A program made the position numbers and the translations under genes. DNA of 64,000 nt from Neonectria sp. B-13 (lineage: Eukaryota; Ascomycota; Sordariomycetes; Hypocreales; Nectriaceae). The stretch covers positions 1,364,420 through 1,428,419 of the forward strand of contig NOKP01000011.1 of assembly GCA_002682825.1 (NCBI GenBank), read 5' to 3'. Positions 22,956 through 34,595 of the stretch are shown here, in pieces (positions within the stretch are counted from its first letter, which is position 1; each line of letters starts with the position of its first letter). The notes beneath the pieces are model-generated. The model was not told the DNA's origin and ran no database searches. It saw only the letters and a list, made by a program, of their open reading frames with translations.

Positions 22956-23840
22956 ATGTCGTCCAAGCTCATCCCCTCAAATCCATCCGCTGTCATGGTC
23001 ATCCGCAATGTCACCCCCAACATTGCTACCTTCTCCGTGCCATTTGCACGCTTCGGAAAGATCAAGATCGGTGGTCGAGGGACTCTCGGTACGACTGCCT
23101 CTCTCAGTTTTTTCCCCCTCACATAAAGCCTCCCTCTAACTGTGTCAATAGTGAAACTCACCTCTGGTGGCCTCGCCGTCTTCTCGCCCGTGGCCTTCAC
23201 CGAAGCGGTAAAGACCAAAATCATTGAGATGGGTGGCGATGTCCGCTACATCGTCGCCCTCGACATTGAGCACCACATCTTCATCTCCGATTGGGCCAAG
23301 GAATTTCCCGCTGCCAAGATCATCGGCCCTCAAGGCCTACCGGAGAAGCGCGCCAAGCAGGACGACCCCAAGATTGGCAAGGAGGAATTCGCCGTCGTCT
23401 TCACCAAGGATAACAAGCGCGAGATCCACATCAGCGACGAATTCGATGCCGACTTCGAGTACGAGTACGTCGATGCCCACGCCAACCTCGAGCTCGTCTT
23501 CTTCTACAAGCCCGACCGCGTTGTGATCGAGGCCGACCTGCTCTTCAACCTGCCCGCCACCGAGCAGTACAGCAAGGTGCCAGATGCCGAGAAGCCCGCC
23601 GATGGCTTCATCGGCAAGCTGTTCTCCGGGCTCCAGGACACGCAGGGAGACGCCAGGTGGATCAAGCGCTTCAACTGGTACCTCGTCAAGGATCGCGACA
23701 GCTTCAACAAAAGCATGCAGCGCATTGAGGCGTGGGATTTTGTCACCATGATTCCCTGCCATGGAGATGTCTTGGAAGGGGACGCGAAAGAGACGTTCCG
23801 AAAGGTTTTTCAGTGGCACCTGATTGGCCACAAGGCCTAG
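22956..23840 (+). CDS. DUF4336-family protein (degenerate metallo-beta-lactamase-like fold)
   Basis: Exons 22956-23088 and 23152-23840 join to 273 aa (MSSKLIPSNPSAVMVIRNVT ...). The pattern GGLAVFSPVAFTEAVKTKI, then VRYIVALDIEHHIFISDW, AKIIGPQGLPEKR, and near the C-terminus MIPCHGDVLEG is the DUF4336 layout. It resembles a metallo-beta-lactamase fold with part of the metal-ligand set (EHH, HGD). The reaction is unknown. The ATG at 22956 gives a compact protein without a leader. In-frame ATGs at 22725, 22728 and 22731 would add 77 residues that look like a mitochondrial presequence: Arg/Ser-rich, no acidic residues, ending HRTFTSSQPRHAAA. Either or both starts may be used. Confidence 0.85.
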
Positions 23841-24378
23841 GTCTCGGAGGGAATCTCTGTATGATTGATGAAGTGCTGCCCATGGTTGTAATGGTGGTAA
23901 TAGTCTGATGACGCATTCGTGTTGAGGAGTTGGGATGGATGGCAGCGGGTGTTGCTTTTGCTTGATGATACCAGACGAGAAGGAATATGTATTGATATGA
24001 GCTTCGGCACTAAGAAATTGCATATACATATTTAGAGCACTGATAATTTGCCTACGACCAGTAACCCTTGAATTTTAAATCCAACTATAACACAACATGC
24101 ATCTTTTTGTCTCAATCTCGTGGCTCGAGTCGTGCTATGCCTCCATCTTGGAGCTTGCTCACTGCCAAGCAGGTAAATAGCCCGCTTGACTTATGGCCCG
24201 TGCGTCCCACCCACTTCGGTCTTATCTTATCGGCGGACGCCCACTTGACCTTGACGTCCACGGGAGGCGGCGCAACTTCAACCACGACCATCACCATTGC
24301 GACACTCGCTGAGGCTCTACCGCGAGCTCTCCCTTCCCCCCAAAGCTGCCCGCCAGACCCAGAATGAGCTGATCCATC
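23841..24378. other. Intergenic between DUF4336 gene and vps34
   Basis: 538 bp holding the 3' UTR of one gene and the promoter of the next. Nothing specific was recognised. Confidence 0.6.
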
Positions 24379-27301
24379 ATGACTGAGTACGGGCGTATGG
24401 ACCCGTTCTCCTTTGCGGGCTCCAAGGATGTCCATCACCCTGTGAGCATTCGCATGTGAGCATCTCTACCGTCCTGCACCTGGCTATCGTCCATGTTCCG
24501 CTGACACGCCAGCAGAATGAACCTTGAGGGCGAGGAGCCTCCGTTCAAACATTCCACCCTTCTCGAGAGACCGGACTTGCGGCATATCGGTTCCAACACC
24601 AGGTGAGCCCTCCCGGCCCCCGAGATCTCCGCGCCAGCCTGACGTCAGTCCCCAGCTCTCACTCCGACCTCTACGTCACCGTCCAGGTTTGGGCTGGCTC
24701 GAAGCCCTTGACCGTCCCTGTGCAAACCACATACAAGCCTTTTCGAGCCGAGCGAAAGTATGACCATCCAGAGCCTCTACCGGAGCTATGCTAACCGGCC
24801 TATGCAGATGGAACGAATGGCTTCAGTTGCCTATTACATACGACTCCCTCCCCGCCCACGCTTGCCTTGCTATAACTGTATGGGATCTGGCGCCTACCGG
24901 CGGCAAAGGGGCCCTCGGCCATGCGATTCCATTCGGCGGCACCACGCTGCCCATGTTCGACGAGGAAAACCAGGTCCAGAAGGGTCGGCAGAAGTGCCTT
25001 ATACACCGTTATGAGCACGCTGACGGAACCGACAACTCAACAACCCCCGCCCTTATCTCGACGAAGAAGAACGCGAACTCTCGCAAGACTCCTGCCCCAC
25101 CCTTGGATAAGGACGCCGAAGAGCTGGATCGCATGGAGGCGCTGTTTAAGAAGCATGAAATGGGCGAGATCCCCCGCGTTGACTGGCTAGACCAGATGGT
25201 TTTCCGGAGCTTTGAGAAGGGCGGCCTGCAGGCGGCAAAGTCATCTATGAAAATGCTTCAACGCCAGCGGGCCCTAAATGGAGAGGGAACCCCGAATGGT
25301 GACCAAACGAACCATGCCGCGGAAGATGGCCGTCCCGGCGCCTCAACCTTCCTGCTCAACGTCGAGCTACCACGCTTCGATTTCCCAGTCGTGTTTGCCG
25401 ATCACGAATACGACCCTCCCCCTATCTCTTCTCTTCAGAGCCTCTCGGTCTCGCAGGCAAGCGTCGCCCAGAGACAGCCACAGGTCCAATACGGACCTGG
25501 CATCAATGCATTGGGCGAGGCCTCTTCGGGCCCCGGAGGCCGTCTTGTCAAGGTATATGATCCCGAGGTCGGTCACAGGGACAACCCAGCCGAGGCGAAA
25601 CATCGACGGCTATTCCGAAGCTCGCACCGACATGGTATCTTGGATAAGGACCTGAAGCCGAACTCCAAGGTGCGAGATGAGCTGAACCTCATCATGTCCT
25701 ACTCTCCAACGCACATCCTCAATCCAGAGGAAACAGATTTGGTGTGGAAGTTCCGCTATCATTTGACTCGCGATAAGAGAGCGTTGACGAAGTTCGTCAA
25801 ATCGGTTAATTGGAACGACCAAAGCGAGTCCAAACAAGCAGTTCAAGTCCTTGGACGTTGGACTGAGATCGATATTGACGACGCCCTGGAACTGCTGGGT
25901 CCTTCATTTGACAACGGAGCAGTACGGTCATACGCCGTGGAGCGGCTTCGCAAGGCAGACGATAACGAGTTACTATTATACCTCCTACAGCTGGTACAGG
26001 CTCTCAAGTACGAGCATATATCGACAGATTCGACCGAGGAGGGTACCCATGACTCGTCTCTTGCAAAATTCCTTATTCAACGAGCAGCATCAAACTTCCA
26101 ACTAGGCAATTACTTCCACTGGTATCTGATGGTGGAATGCGATGACCGCAGCGCCGAACAAGGCCCTGACAATCGGAACATATATCGCAAGGTCGCATAC
26201 GAGTTCATGACGGAGCTAGTCAAACACCCAGATGGTGTCGAAAATCGGAAAACGCTACTCCGACAGGCGGAGCTGGTTGCCATTCTCTCCAGGATCGCAA
26301 GCGAGGTCAAGAAATCTAGTGACAGCGTTGCTAAGAAAGTCGACCGGGTCAAACACTTCCTAGCGGATCCTAAGAACGAACTCTTGATCATCGACCCACC
26401 GCTACCGATGCCACTGGACCCTTCGATTATGATTACGGGTGTTGTGCCAGATCAAACCACAGTCTTCAAGTCGTCACTGAATCCATTCAAATGCACTTTC
26501 AAGACCACGACTGGAAGCACCTACCCTATTATATTCAAACTGGGTGACGATCTAAGGCAAGATCAGTTGGTCATCCAGATCATCACCCTGATGGACCAAC
26601 TACTTCAAAAGGAGAATCTGGACCTCAAGCTCTCTCCTTACAAGATCTTGGCGACCAGCACATCAGCCGGTGCCTCACAGTTTGTCCAGTCTGCTAGCTT
26701 GTCCAGCATCGTGAATAAGTTCAAGAACAACCCGGCATTGGGCTACCTGAAGTATCACAACCCGGATGATAGACAACCACTTGGTGTCCGCCATGAGACC
26801 CTCGACACTTACGTGAGATCTTGCGCAGGGTACTGTGTCATCACCTACATTTTGGGTGTGGGTGACCGCCACCTCGAAAATCTTCTTCTTTCACCCGATG
26901 GGCACTTCTTCCACGCCGACTTTGGCTTCATCCTCGGCCGCGACCCCAAACCCTTTGCGCCGCTTATGAAGCTTTCCAAGGAGATGGTCGACTGCATGGG
27001 GGGTGTGCAATCGGAACAGTACCAACAATTCAAGCAATACTGTTTCCTGGCGTACACGGCGCTGCGCAAGTCGTCGAGCCTTATCCTCAACTTGTTCAGC
27101 CTCATGGTGGACGCCAACATCCCCGACATTAGGCTGGAGCCCGACAAGGCAGTCCTCAAGGTCAGGGAACGTTTCCACCTGGAAATGAGCGAGGAAGACG
27201 CGCTGAGGTACTTTGAGAGAGTCATCGAAGACGCCCAGACGGCATTTGCCCCGGTGGTTATTGACAAATTGCATGAGTGGGCCCAGCATTTCCGAGCTTA
27301 G
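24379..27301 (+). CDS. vps34: Phosphatidylinositol 3-kinase Vps34
   Basis: Exons 24379-24455, 24516-24602, 24656-24757 and 24808-27301 join in frame to 919 aa, normal for fungal Vps34. The N-terminal C2 region includes LYVTVQVWAGSKPLTVP and WNEWLQLPITYDSLPAHACL. The PIK helical domain lies near 330-530 (LNPEETDLVWKFRYHLTRDK, WTEIDIDDALELLGPSF). The kinase domain shows YPIIFKLGDDLRQDQL (ATP-binding Lys), the catalytic loop GVGDRHLENLL near residue 772, and HADFGFILGRDPKP near 792. The C-terminal helix ends DKLHEWAQHFRA. It makes PI3P from PI on endosomes, the vacuole and autophagosomes, with Vps15 and Atg6. A second in-frame Met at 24397 (MDPFSF) may be the true start. The three short 5' exons are found only by splicing. 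Confidence 0.97.
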
Positions 27302-28222
27302 GGAGCGACTTGCCTACCTGGATAGTTTGGAGTTTAAAGAAATATGAGGACATGCCAACATAGATTAATTCATCGTACGCCCACGAAACTTTGCCCGTGC
27401 CACTATCGACTTCTCAGCGAACTAGCTCCACTGGGGTGTGCACTGGGATTCCTGGCCCTGTTAGGCTCAACTCATTTGGATGCCGAAGCGGTTCTCATGG
27501 CTCGCGGTTGCGGCTGACTGAGCTTAAAACTGAAGCCCAGTACTATGGCTTGCTGACTTCACAAACTCCCCTTAGTGGTTCCCAGCAACGGGATGAGTCG
27601 ACTTCAAAGTAAGTTTCCTAGGAGTTCCTGATCAACTATGTCCTCGATGGAGTGCGAATCACGGCATCAGCTTCAGTGAGCGGCACACCACCCAAGATAC
27701 TTTCTCGGGCACCTTGGTGTTTCTCCCCTACCATGGCTCCAATCCTGCTTCCCTTGTGGTCCCGTCTCAAGAAGATATGACAAACCCAATCCATGGGACG
27801 TATCTCCGACACCTATATGGCCCAGTCCTCCAGAATGTCATGGATGACTGCTCTTGGAGTCTAATTGTCGAAGGGTATAAAGAAAAGGCCATGTCCTTCC
27901 TGGTGGATTATTCTTTCTTCCCAGACAAGTATACCACATCGTGAGAGCATACAGTCCTTCACACCAGCTACACACTTCGTTCATCTTCTCTGTCACTGAC
28001 TTGGCCACGCCATCAGTACAACTTCATTCATCCAACATTCTTCACTCATCACTTGTCATACATCCTTTCCATTCATCATCCTCATACATCATTCTTCATC
28101 TTCTTGTCTCAAGACACTCTCGCCTACTCTACACAACTCCGTCCAACTCAAGGGTCTCTCGACAGCCCAACAGGGACATCACCACCCTCTACTCCCGAAC
28201 ACACACTTCATCATCCGACGAC
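27302..28222. other. Intergenic with CT-rich leader
   Basis: 920 bp. The last 250 bp are rich in CATTCATC/TCATTC-type pyrimidine sequence typical of fungal 5' leaders. No ORF can be supported. Confidence 0.6.
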
Positions 28223-29431
28223 ATGTCTCAACTTCAGTCACCTCCACGTGATGATGCTTTCGACAAGGTCTTCCCTTACCACAACGATCAAGCTCACACC
28301 CTCATTAGCTGGGGCAGCGGCACAATGATAAGTGTCTACCACGGCATCCACGCATGGGTCCTCTCGGTCATTATTTCACAAAGGGCCCGTCGCACCTTGA
28401 CCTTGGATCTCACCTTAGAGCTCGAGGCTCTCCTCGAGGAAGTCCGCGACGGCGCCAACTACAGCCCTGCCAACAGGGAGGTCTATCTGTCACAGCTCAG
28501 GAACGTCACGGCGAAAGCCAGCGAGCTCTGGATTGCAGTTAAACGCGAGGGGTCATACCTCCGCTTTGAAAGAAATCTCCAGAAGATCGACATGGCGAGC
28601 TTGATGGCCCGGTACCGTCCTGGCCTTTCCAAAGACGCAGATTTCTGCCGGAGGTGCAAGGTCTCGCTCAGCCCTTACATCGGCCACATCTACAGCGAGG
28701 TCCGCAAGGAGACAGCCGCTTTCGAAATCTGGAAGCACCAGGTCAACCACGGCGACCCATCAAGGGTCTCACAGACTCCACCCTCGCGGATCTGGAACCA
28801 GGCTTTGGCGGGCGTGGTCCATCATGCCAGAGACATTCTCGCCTGCGGAAACTTCCCCGACCCACTCCCCTTCGAAAGCATCATGCGCATCTTGGAACAG
28901 GGAGAGTCTTGGTACCGCAACTTCGCCGCGCCGGGCACATTTATCTCCGCCGACATGTTCGACAAGCTCGACTACGACCAAGCCGCGGCCATCCTGGTGC
29001 AAGACATGTGGACCATGGAGTTACGATACAGATCCGTTTGGAAGGATGGCGGGTTAGAAATTGAGTTTCTGAGATTTCTTATCAAAGCCCGCATGGAACA
29101 CTACTACCATCGGGCCGTCCTCTCGGTCTCAGGGAAGATGCGCGCCGTGTGGGAGAAAGACGGCACTACCCACGGCCGACGAATCGACAGCGACAGCCAG
29201 GTCGTCGGCTTCATGCGGTTTGGAGTGCCCGCGGCAGAGGTTGTTAACGGCAAGGTCGAGGAGAAGAGCCAAGAGTACACCATCTTCGAGAAATCCCAGT
29301 CGAACGTCGAAGTCAGTCTTGTGAGGGATGAGTATGTCGTGCTATGGGATGAGGGCGAGGAGCTTCCCCCTCACTACGAAGACGTGCCTCCTACGTACCA
29401 GAGCATCTACAACGTGGCGGCCTCCGTGTAA
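28223..29431 (+). CDS. Hypothetical protein with C-terminal PPxY motif
   Basis: Single-exon ORF of 402 aa from the first in-frame ATG (MSQLQSPPRDDAFDKVFPYH). It is mostly helical and globular in character (VIISQRARRTLTLDLTLELE; FESIMRILEQGESWYRNFA; ILVQDMWTMELRYRSVW), with several Cys around 150 (DADFCRRCKVSL). The C-terminus ELPPHYEDVPPTYQSIY holds two PPxY-type motifs, which in fungi recruit WW domains of Rsp5-type ubiquitin ligases. No signal peptide or membrane segment is visible, and I do not recognise a family. The upstream 94 codons are open in frame but without an ATG, so this start is favoured. Codon use is like its neighbours. Confidence 0.75.
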   Translation: MSQLQSPPRDDAFDKVFPYHNDQAHTLISWGSGTMISVYHGIHAWVLSVIISQRARRTLTLDLTLELEALLEEVRDGANYSPANREVYLSQLRNVTAKASELWIAVKREGSYLRFERNLQKIDMASLMARYRPGLSKDADFCRRCKVSLSPYIGHIYSEVRKETAAFEIWKHQVNHGDPSRVSQTPPSRIWNQALAGVVHHARDILACGNFPDPLPFESIMRILEQGESWYRNFAAPGTFISADMFDKLDYDQAAAILVQDMWTMELRYRSVWKDGGLEIEFLRFLIKARMEHYYHRAVLSVSGKMRAVWEKDGTTHGRRIDSDSQVVGFMRFGVPAAEVVNGKVEEKSQEYTIFEKSQSNVEVSLVRDEYVVLWDEGEELPPHYEDVPPTYQSIYNVAASV

Positions 29432-30399
29432 AGTTGTTCCGTCAACGAGGAGTTGGAAATTACAAGGAGGAGAAAAGAATTGGATTCATTTCGGCGTTAT
29501 ATGGGGACATTGCTCTTGAAGTTGGGCATGGGCAAACAAAAGTCACAAGCGTTTTTTATCGATTGAAAACATTGCATCGTTAGAATCTTGGATAAAACCA
29601 AACAAGTTTCAAACCAACTACTCGTGGCTCATTATTATTCTTTCTACCTTAGACTGAAGCAACTTGAAAGTACACTAGCAAAATGATTTAACGACGTATC
29701 CCACTCACTCTCTTCGATAGCCTCGTCCAATCATGAGTTAGTCGTATGTATAACTGTAGTAATGGGGAATGACTTCCATAGGCAGTATGTAAGTCAGGCG
29801 CCAAACTTCGAGTAGGTTGCACCTTTCTCTGCTCAGTCTCTTCACAAAGGATAGCTGGACGTACGAGGTTGATGTTCATTCCCGGGCAGTGGATTAGCCC
29901 AGGCTAGTCTGCTGCCCGGATGCCATGCCCGAATGCCATGCCCGAATGTTCCGTAGTCTATAACAACGGAGAGACAATGTCACAGGCACGAGGTGCGAAA
30001 CCGGCTGTTTTGCGATATTTCCCCAAAGCGCAATTGATTTCAGAAATGGCTTGGGCCTTCACCTTTCATATCAAATTCCACACCTCGTGATCAGCGGCAC
30101 TCGCAGAATCATAGGCCTTGACCGTCTCGGACCCTTCAGACAGGATAGTCACGGGCCCGGAATCCTGTAGTTGTCTCAGAAACCGTGTATGTCTCATACG
30201 AAAAGACGCATAATGTTCAGTAAGGGCATATCGCGGGGAACGTTCACGCAGGAGTTTCATGAGATGGGGCGAAGGAATGTTGACAGGGTTGCATCAGCAA
30301 CGATGGAAGTCCGTAGTAATCGTAACGGGGAGGGATCCTGCTGTACAAATGATAAACCGATGTGGTAGGTACATTCTCCATTATTCGTGCGTCCTCCAT
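29432..30399. other. Intergenic between convergent genes
   Basis: 968 bp with no ORF that can be supported. It includes a short tandem repeat at 29921-29946. Confidence 0.6.
29921..29946. repeat. 13-bp tandem repeat x2
   Basis: Two perfect copies of TGCCATGCCCGAA, with flanking partial matches. Confidence 0.85.
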
Positions 30400-31721
30400 C
30401 TAGGTATCACCAAAGACAAGAACACCCTTGCCTTTGCGGAATCCCTGGAGACCCTGCTGTACTGCATTTCGCAATGTCTCCTCCTCCGTGTCCCAATCCC
30501 ACTTGACCTCCTGGATGGGCACGTCGCGGAACTTGCCCTCGCGGATGTCGTTGAGGATGTCGTCAATCATGTGCTTGCGGCCTTCGGGGTCGCGCTCGTT
30601 CCACCGACTCAGCCAGAAGCCGACGAAGCGGATGTCCTTGAAGATGAGCAGACCGACGGGCAGTGACACGGGCTGACGGGCCATGCCGCCGTAGGAGACC
30701 AGGGTGCCGTCTTCGCCGAGAGAGCGGGCAATGGCCGTGGCCGATTTCCCTCCAACGCAGTTGAGGCCGAGGCCGATATGCTCGCGGCCTTGGCGGGTGA
30801 TTTCCGCGAGCTGGTCCCGCCACTCCCGCGACAGGAACTGGGACTCTGTGACAACGACGTCGGCACCGAGGTCGTGAAGCTCCTTCTTCAGCGCCTCCGT
30901 CGCCTCGGGAGTATCCCGATCGCGAACCACGTTGATGCTTCGCAGCCCCCACAGCTTGCCGAACTGGATAGCCGACCGTCCGACACCAGAGTTGGCGCCG
31001 TTCTGGATGAACCACTGGCCGCTGCCTACTTCGAGGGGCTTCATGCCCAGCCCAGCCTTGGGGCCGGCATTAGGGCCGTAGGACCGTAGGATCTTGTAGG
31101 CCGTGCAAGGGTTGACGCTAACGGTCGCAACCTGCGTAGGCGTAAGACCCTCCTTGTTGACCTTGATGAACTTGGACGCTTCATCGACGGCATGTGTCCT
31201 CCAGGTGCCGAACTGGCCGATGGCGGGGATGACCCAGTCACCCTTCTTCAGGGACGAGGACGGGTCGCCGGAGGAAACCACCTCGAAGACGCCTTCATTG
31301 CCAGGGACGACGGAGGGCTCTGAGGTGCCAATTAGGGAGGTGAATGCTGGCTTGGAGCCATATGTGCCCTGGATGGTGTTGATGTCGGCGGGGTTGATGG
31401 GCGCGGCGAGGGAGCGGACGAGGACCGACGAAGACGGGATGGATGGCGAAATGGAGTGGGTGTGGACTCTGGAAGGCGGGTTTTAGCGCTATGCGTCTTC
31501 TGAGAGAGGCGGGAAGCAATGGAAACCTACTTGAGGACATCTTCGGGTTCTCCGTACTTGGAGAAGACGAGGGCCTTGGCCTGGGTGTAACCGTAGGGCC
31601 CAGACTTGCGTCGCACCGACGTCAAGGGAAGACGGCTCAGGCAATGGGCCTGGAGCATGGCCGAGGGCCGAGCAAGCCCTGAGGCGAGCGGCCGGAGGTT
31701 CATACACTGCGAGCTCGCCAT
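30400..31721 (-). CDS. etr1: Mitochondrial 2-enoyl thioester (trans-2-enoyl-ACP/CoA) reductase
   Basis: Minus-strand exons 31721-31531 and 31468-30400 (62-bp intron) give 419 aa. Residues 1-40 are Arg/Ser-rich without acids, a typical mitochondrial presequence. The enzyme core starts GPYGYTQAKALVFSKYGEP. Then come APINPADINTIQGTYGS, VPGNEGVFEVV, TVSVNPCTAYKIL and the nucleotide-binding segment WFIQNGANSGVGRSAIQFGK, ending GKGVLVFGDT. This is the zinc-free MDR-superfamily reductase that does the last step of mitochondrial fatty-acid synthesis (lipoate precursor supply) and supports respiration in yeast. Spliced frame and length fit the family. The start at 31721 is chosen because it gives the presequence; a second Met lies six codons later. 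Confidence 0.95.
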
Positions 31722-31885
31722 TGTGTGCGGAGGGAGTGCGGATTTGAAGGAATCGGTGACTGCTAGAGAGAGCTCCGATGTGGTTTAAGCTCGGCTTCTC
31801 CATCTAACGATCCATGACGTGAACCGACGGGAAGGCGGACCAATCAGGCAATGCGATTAAGCGGGGACCGACGGCGTCCAGGGAC

Positions 31886-31913
31886 GGGATGCGGGATGCG
31901 GGATGCGGGATGC
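31886..31913. repeat. 7-bp tandem repeat, GGGATGC x4
   Basis: Four perfect copies, about 165 bp upstream of the etr1 start codon. Confidence 0.95.
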
Positions 31914-33639
31914 AGGAAGCGAGCGGGATGACGGAGGACGGATCTAATGGACAGGATGGGCAGTTTTCGCGATCGCGTCAGCCGTCAGCAGTAGCATGAG
32001 ATAGGCCCGAGAATAGAACTCTGTATCTCGGCTGTCCAGGCGAGTCTCGGACCGGTAGGTATTGTCGCCTGAGTGTTCAATGCAACCAACATGCTGCGTC
32101 GTTCCGAGGGATGCATGTACAATTCCTGGCCCGAGTTCGTCAACCAAGACGGGCGTGTCTAAGCGGGATGAAACCAGGTGGATATCAAGATACATCCGGT
32201 ACGTTCGGTACATGCTATGTTAGATGCTGTTTCAGCGGGAGTCTTAGTCTTTATCTTTCCAATTATGGACGTTTAGGGCTTAACGCCAACATACGTTGAC
32301 TCTGGCTCCGGGTCTGCTTCATTCAGTCCAGCTACCGTGACGGTTTGTCTCTCTAACAAAAGGGTATCGCCGATGGTGGCAGGACGGGCGCAGTACAGGC
32401 AGAAGAATCAAGGTCAATCAATTCCCGGGGGAGGAGGGAGGTCGGCGATCTGAGACGGTGCAAGACGTTGGCTTCAGAGCATGTCTGATCGACGGACCCG
32501 TTCGTCTCTCTCCCTGGAACCGTGTGTTAAGCCGTCAGAGATCAGTCAGGAGACAATTAACAAGCCGTGTCATGACAGGGCCTGGATATCAACAGCCGTA
32601 AGACGAATACGAATCATGGAACCTACATTGTAGGTAGCACGGAGTAAAAAGATGGACAGAACTCAGAAGTGAGCATGTGAATAGACACGATGACGAGTGG
32701 GGGGTGGTTAGCAGTGTTTTAGCTGCAGACCACGGATGTACCTTGCATTATCCCCGGATTCGGACCAAGCATGCTACGCCACACAAAGAGGTTTCAGTGT
32801 CTGTGGGTGTGTATGACGCTTCGTAGATGTATGAAGAAGAGGAGATGTCGAATGCATGTCTCTTGTGAGTCCCGCGCAGTTGCAGGTAATATGTACGAGC
32901 AGTGAGCTTTGCTTTTTCCCGCTTCACCACCGATCCACAGACAACGGCACTCAGTGACGACACTTATTCGTTGGATCTACCCAAGCCTTCAGGCGTTGGC
33001 TGGTCCCACTAATGTATTCGTAGACTCAGCCTATTTTTCCCTTCGTCTTCTGACGTGGACGTCTGGGGCGGCTGCTAACGCCAAACCAAGGGAGCTGGAG
33101 GGGCGTGGATGGTGGACCAAGGAGTGGCGGTCGGCAAGTTGAGTGGGGGGTACCTACTAGATGGAAACAGAACAAAACGAAGGAAAACAAGCAGTACGCA
33201 CAAATACTTCGTACGAATACGTGCACTGCCTTCGTGCCTGCGTAGCACCTCTGTACGTGCGGTTAACGGACGTGACGCTTGAAACGGGTTGGGCAAGGTG
33301 GCATCCCGGGGCTTGCAAAGAGACTTCATCTCCGGTACCTACCAAGACGTGAGTCTTAACGTAGGTGATAAGTAAGTAAGTGTTGATGCTTATCACGAAG
33401 CAGTATTTGTTTTGTTTCCAGTCAACAATGCGGCTTCCTCCACGTCCATGCACCCCCTAAGGCATTGGCAATCCAGGGCGCCCAAATGCCGGCAGCACGA
33501 ATACAGCACCCGATGTTAGGGGGCGTGTGCGGGCTGTTAGGGGATGGATATGCCCATGCCACGCGCTCGGGAGGTGCCGCTACCAGACAGCCATCCTGGC
33601 TCCAGTAAGCCCGCCCGCTGCGCTGGAGCCTCCAGCGGC

Positions 33640-33910
33640 TTCCCACTGGCCAGATGCCTCCGAGCCCAGGGCGGTGCGCTTCCAGTGGACGCTGTCGACT
33701 CTTCAGTGGAAGCCGGGCGCTTTCCAGTGGATGACTCCAGTGGAGCAGCCCACGGCCTGCCAACCTAGCGTCGGGCCGTGGAACTAAGCCCAAGTGGGTG
33801 GGCAGCTTTGGCCCCTCTCGGGTAAGGTACTCTTCAGTACCCCTTGGTTGGTACTGTTGATCACCCACCAGTTGGAGGGCTCCCCCAGCCCACTGGCCCA
33901 CTGAAAAGGT
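33640..33910. repeat. Cluster of CCAGTGGA/CCACTGGC-like words
   Basis: CCACTGGCC, TTCCAGTGG, TTCAGTGGAA, TTCCAGTGGA, CTCCAGTGGA and CCCACTGGCCCACTG occur within 270 bp. Similar words occur near 9840-9870, and CAGTGG words near 45010-45060. Confidence 0.5.
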
Positions 33911-34595
33911 ACATAGCTCGCCCACCAGCCCCCCTTCTAGACATGCATGCTCCACCCACTATTTTTATGGCTGGGGCTTTCTGCTACTGCCGACCTCTAC
34001 CAACTCAGTTCATTCTCCCCAAAGACTGTATCCTCCACCTCGTCACTTGACTCTCAAACTTCCCTTTTGCACCCCCCGTTTCGCCTTCTTTTCCACTATC
34101 CGGCCTTCGGCTTCTTGTCGTCCATACTCATCCATCCAGACGTCTTTTCGCCTTCAAATCGCCTCCTCTGCGCCGCAATTGCGTCTCTCGCGCCACGCCC
34201 ATCGCCAAATCCAAAAGCACGCCACGCCACGGCCGGACCCTTGCACCCACAAAGCCACCCACACACCCCCTGCTTTACTTTTCCACCTTCGGTCGCCGTA
34301 CCTGACAGGCTACGACCCTGAACTGAACTGGACCATCGCTCTCCTTTCCAAACGTCCCGTCGCTGTGTTTCTGCGGGGACTCGAAACTCTGCTTCGTCAT
34401 CCCATCCCGCCTTCTGGCTTCTCCATCTTCGACTTCAAACGTTCTCTAGAGCTCTGCACCCTTACGCCGAGCCCATCTCGAACGCCTCCCTATCGCCTCC
34501 TGTCACCTATCGCGTCCTCATCCCCCTGCGCATCCCGGAGCTTCCTTCTCGCCTCGAATCAAATCTGCTCGATCTTTGCGATCCGCCTCGACGCC

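Larger units (their letters stand above)
31722..34595. other. Long divergent intergenic interval
   Basis: 2.9 kb between etr1 (-) and the next + gene. It holds a perfect GGGATGC tandem array (31886-31913), an AT-richer stretch near 32200-32900, and a GC-rich block near 33530-33910 with many CCAGTGGA-like words. From 34047 the frame is open with the downstream CDS but without an ATG, so 34050-34595 is read as CT-rich 5' leader. Confidence 0.55.

Noticed and set aside
33422..33955. 177-codon minus-strand ORF
   Set aside because: Lies in the GC-rich CCAGTGGA-word block; open frame explained by composition.
34047..34595. In-frame N-terminal extension (183 codons) of the 34596 gene
   Set aside because: No ATG in the extension; composition fits a CT-rich 5' leader.
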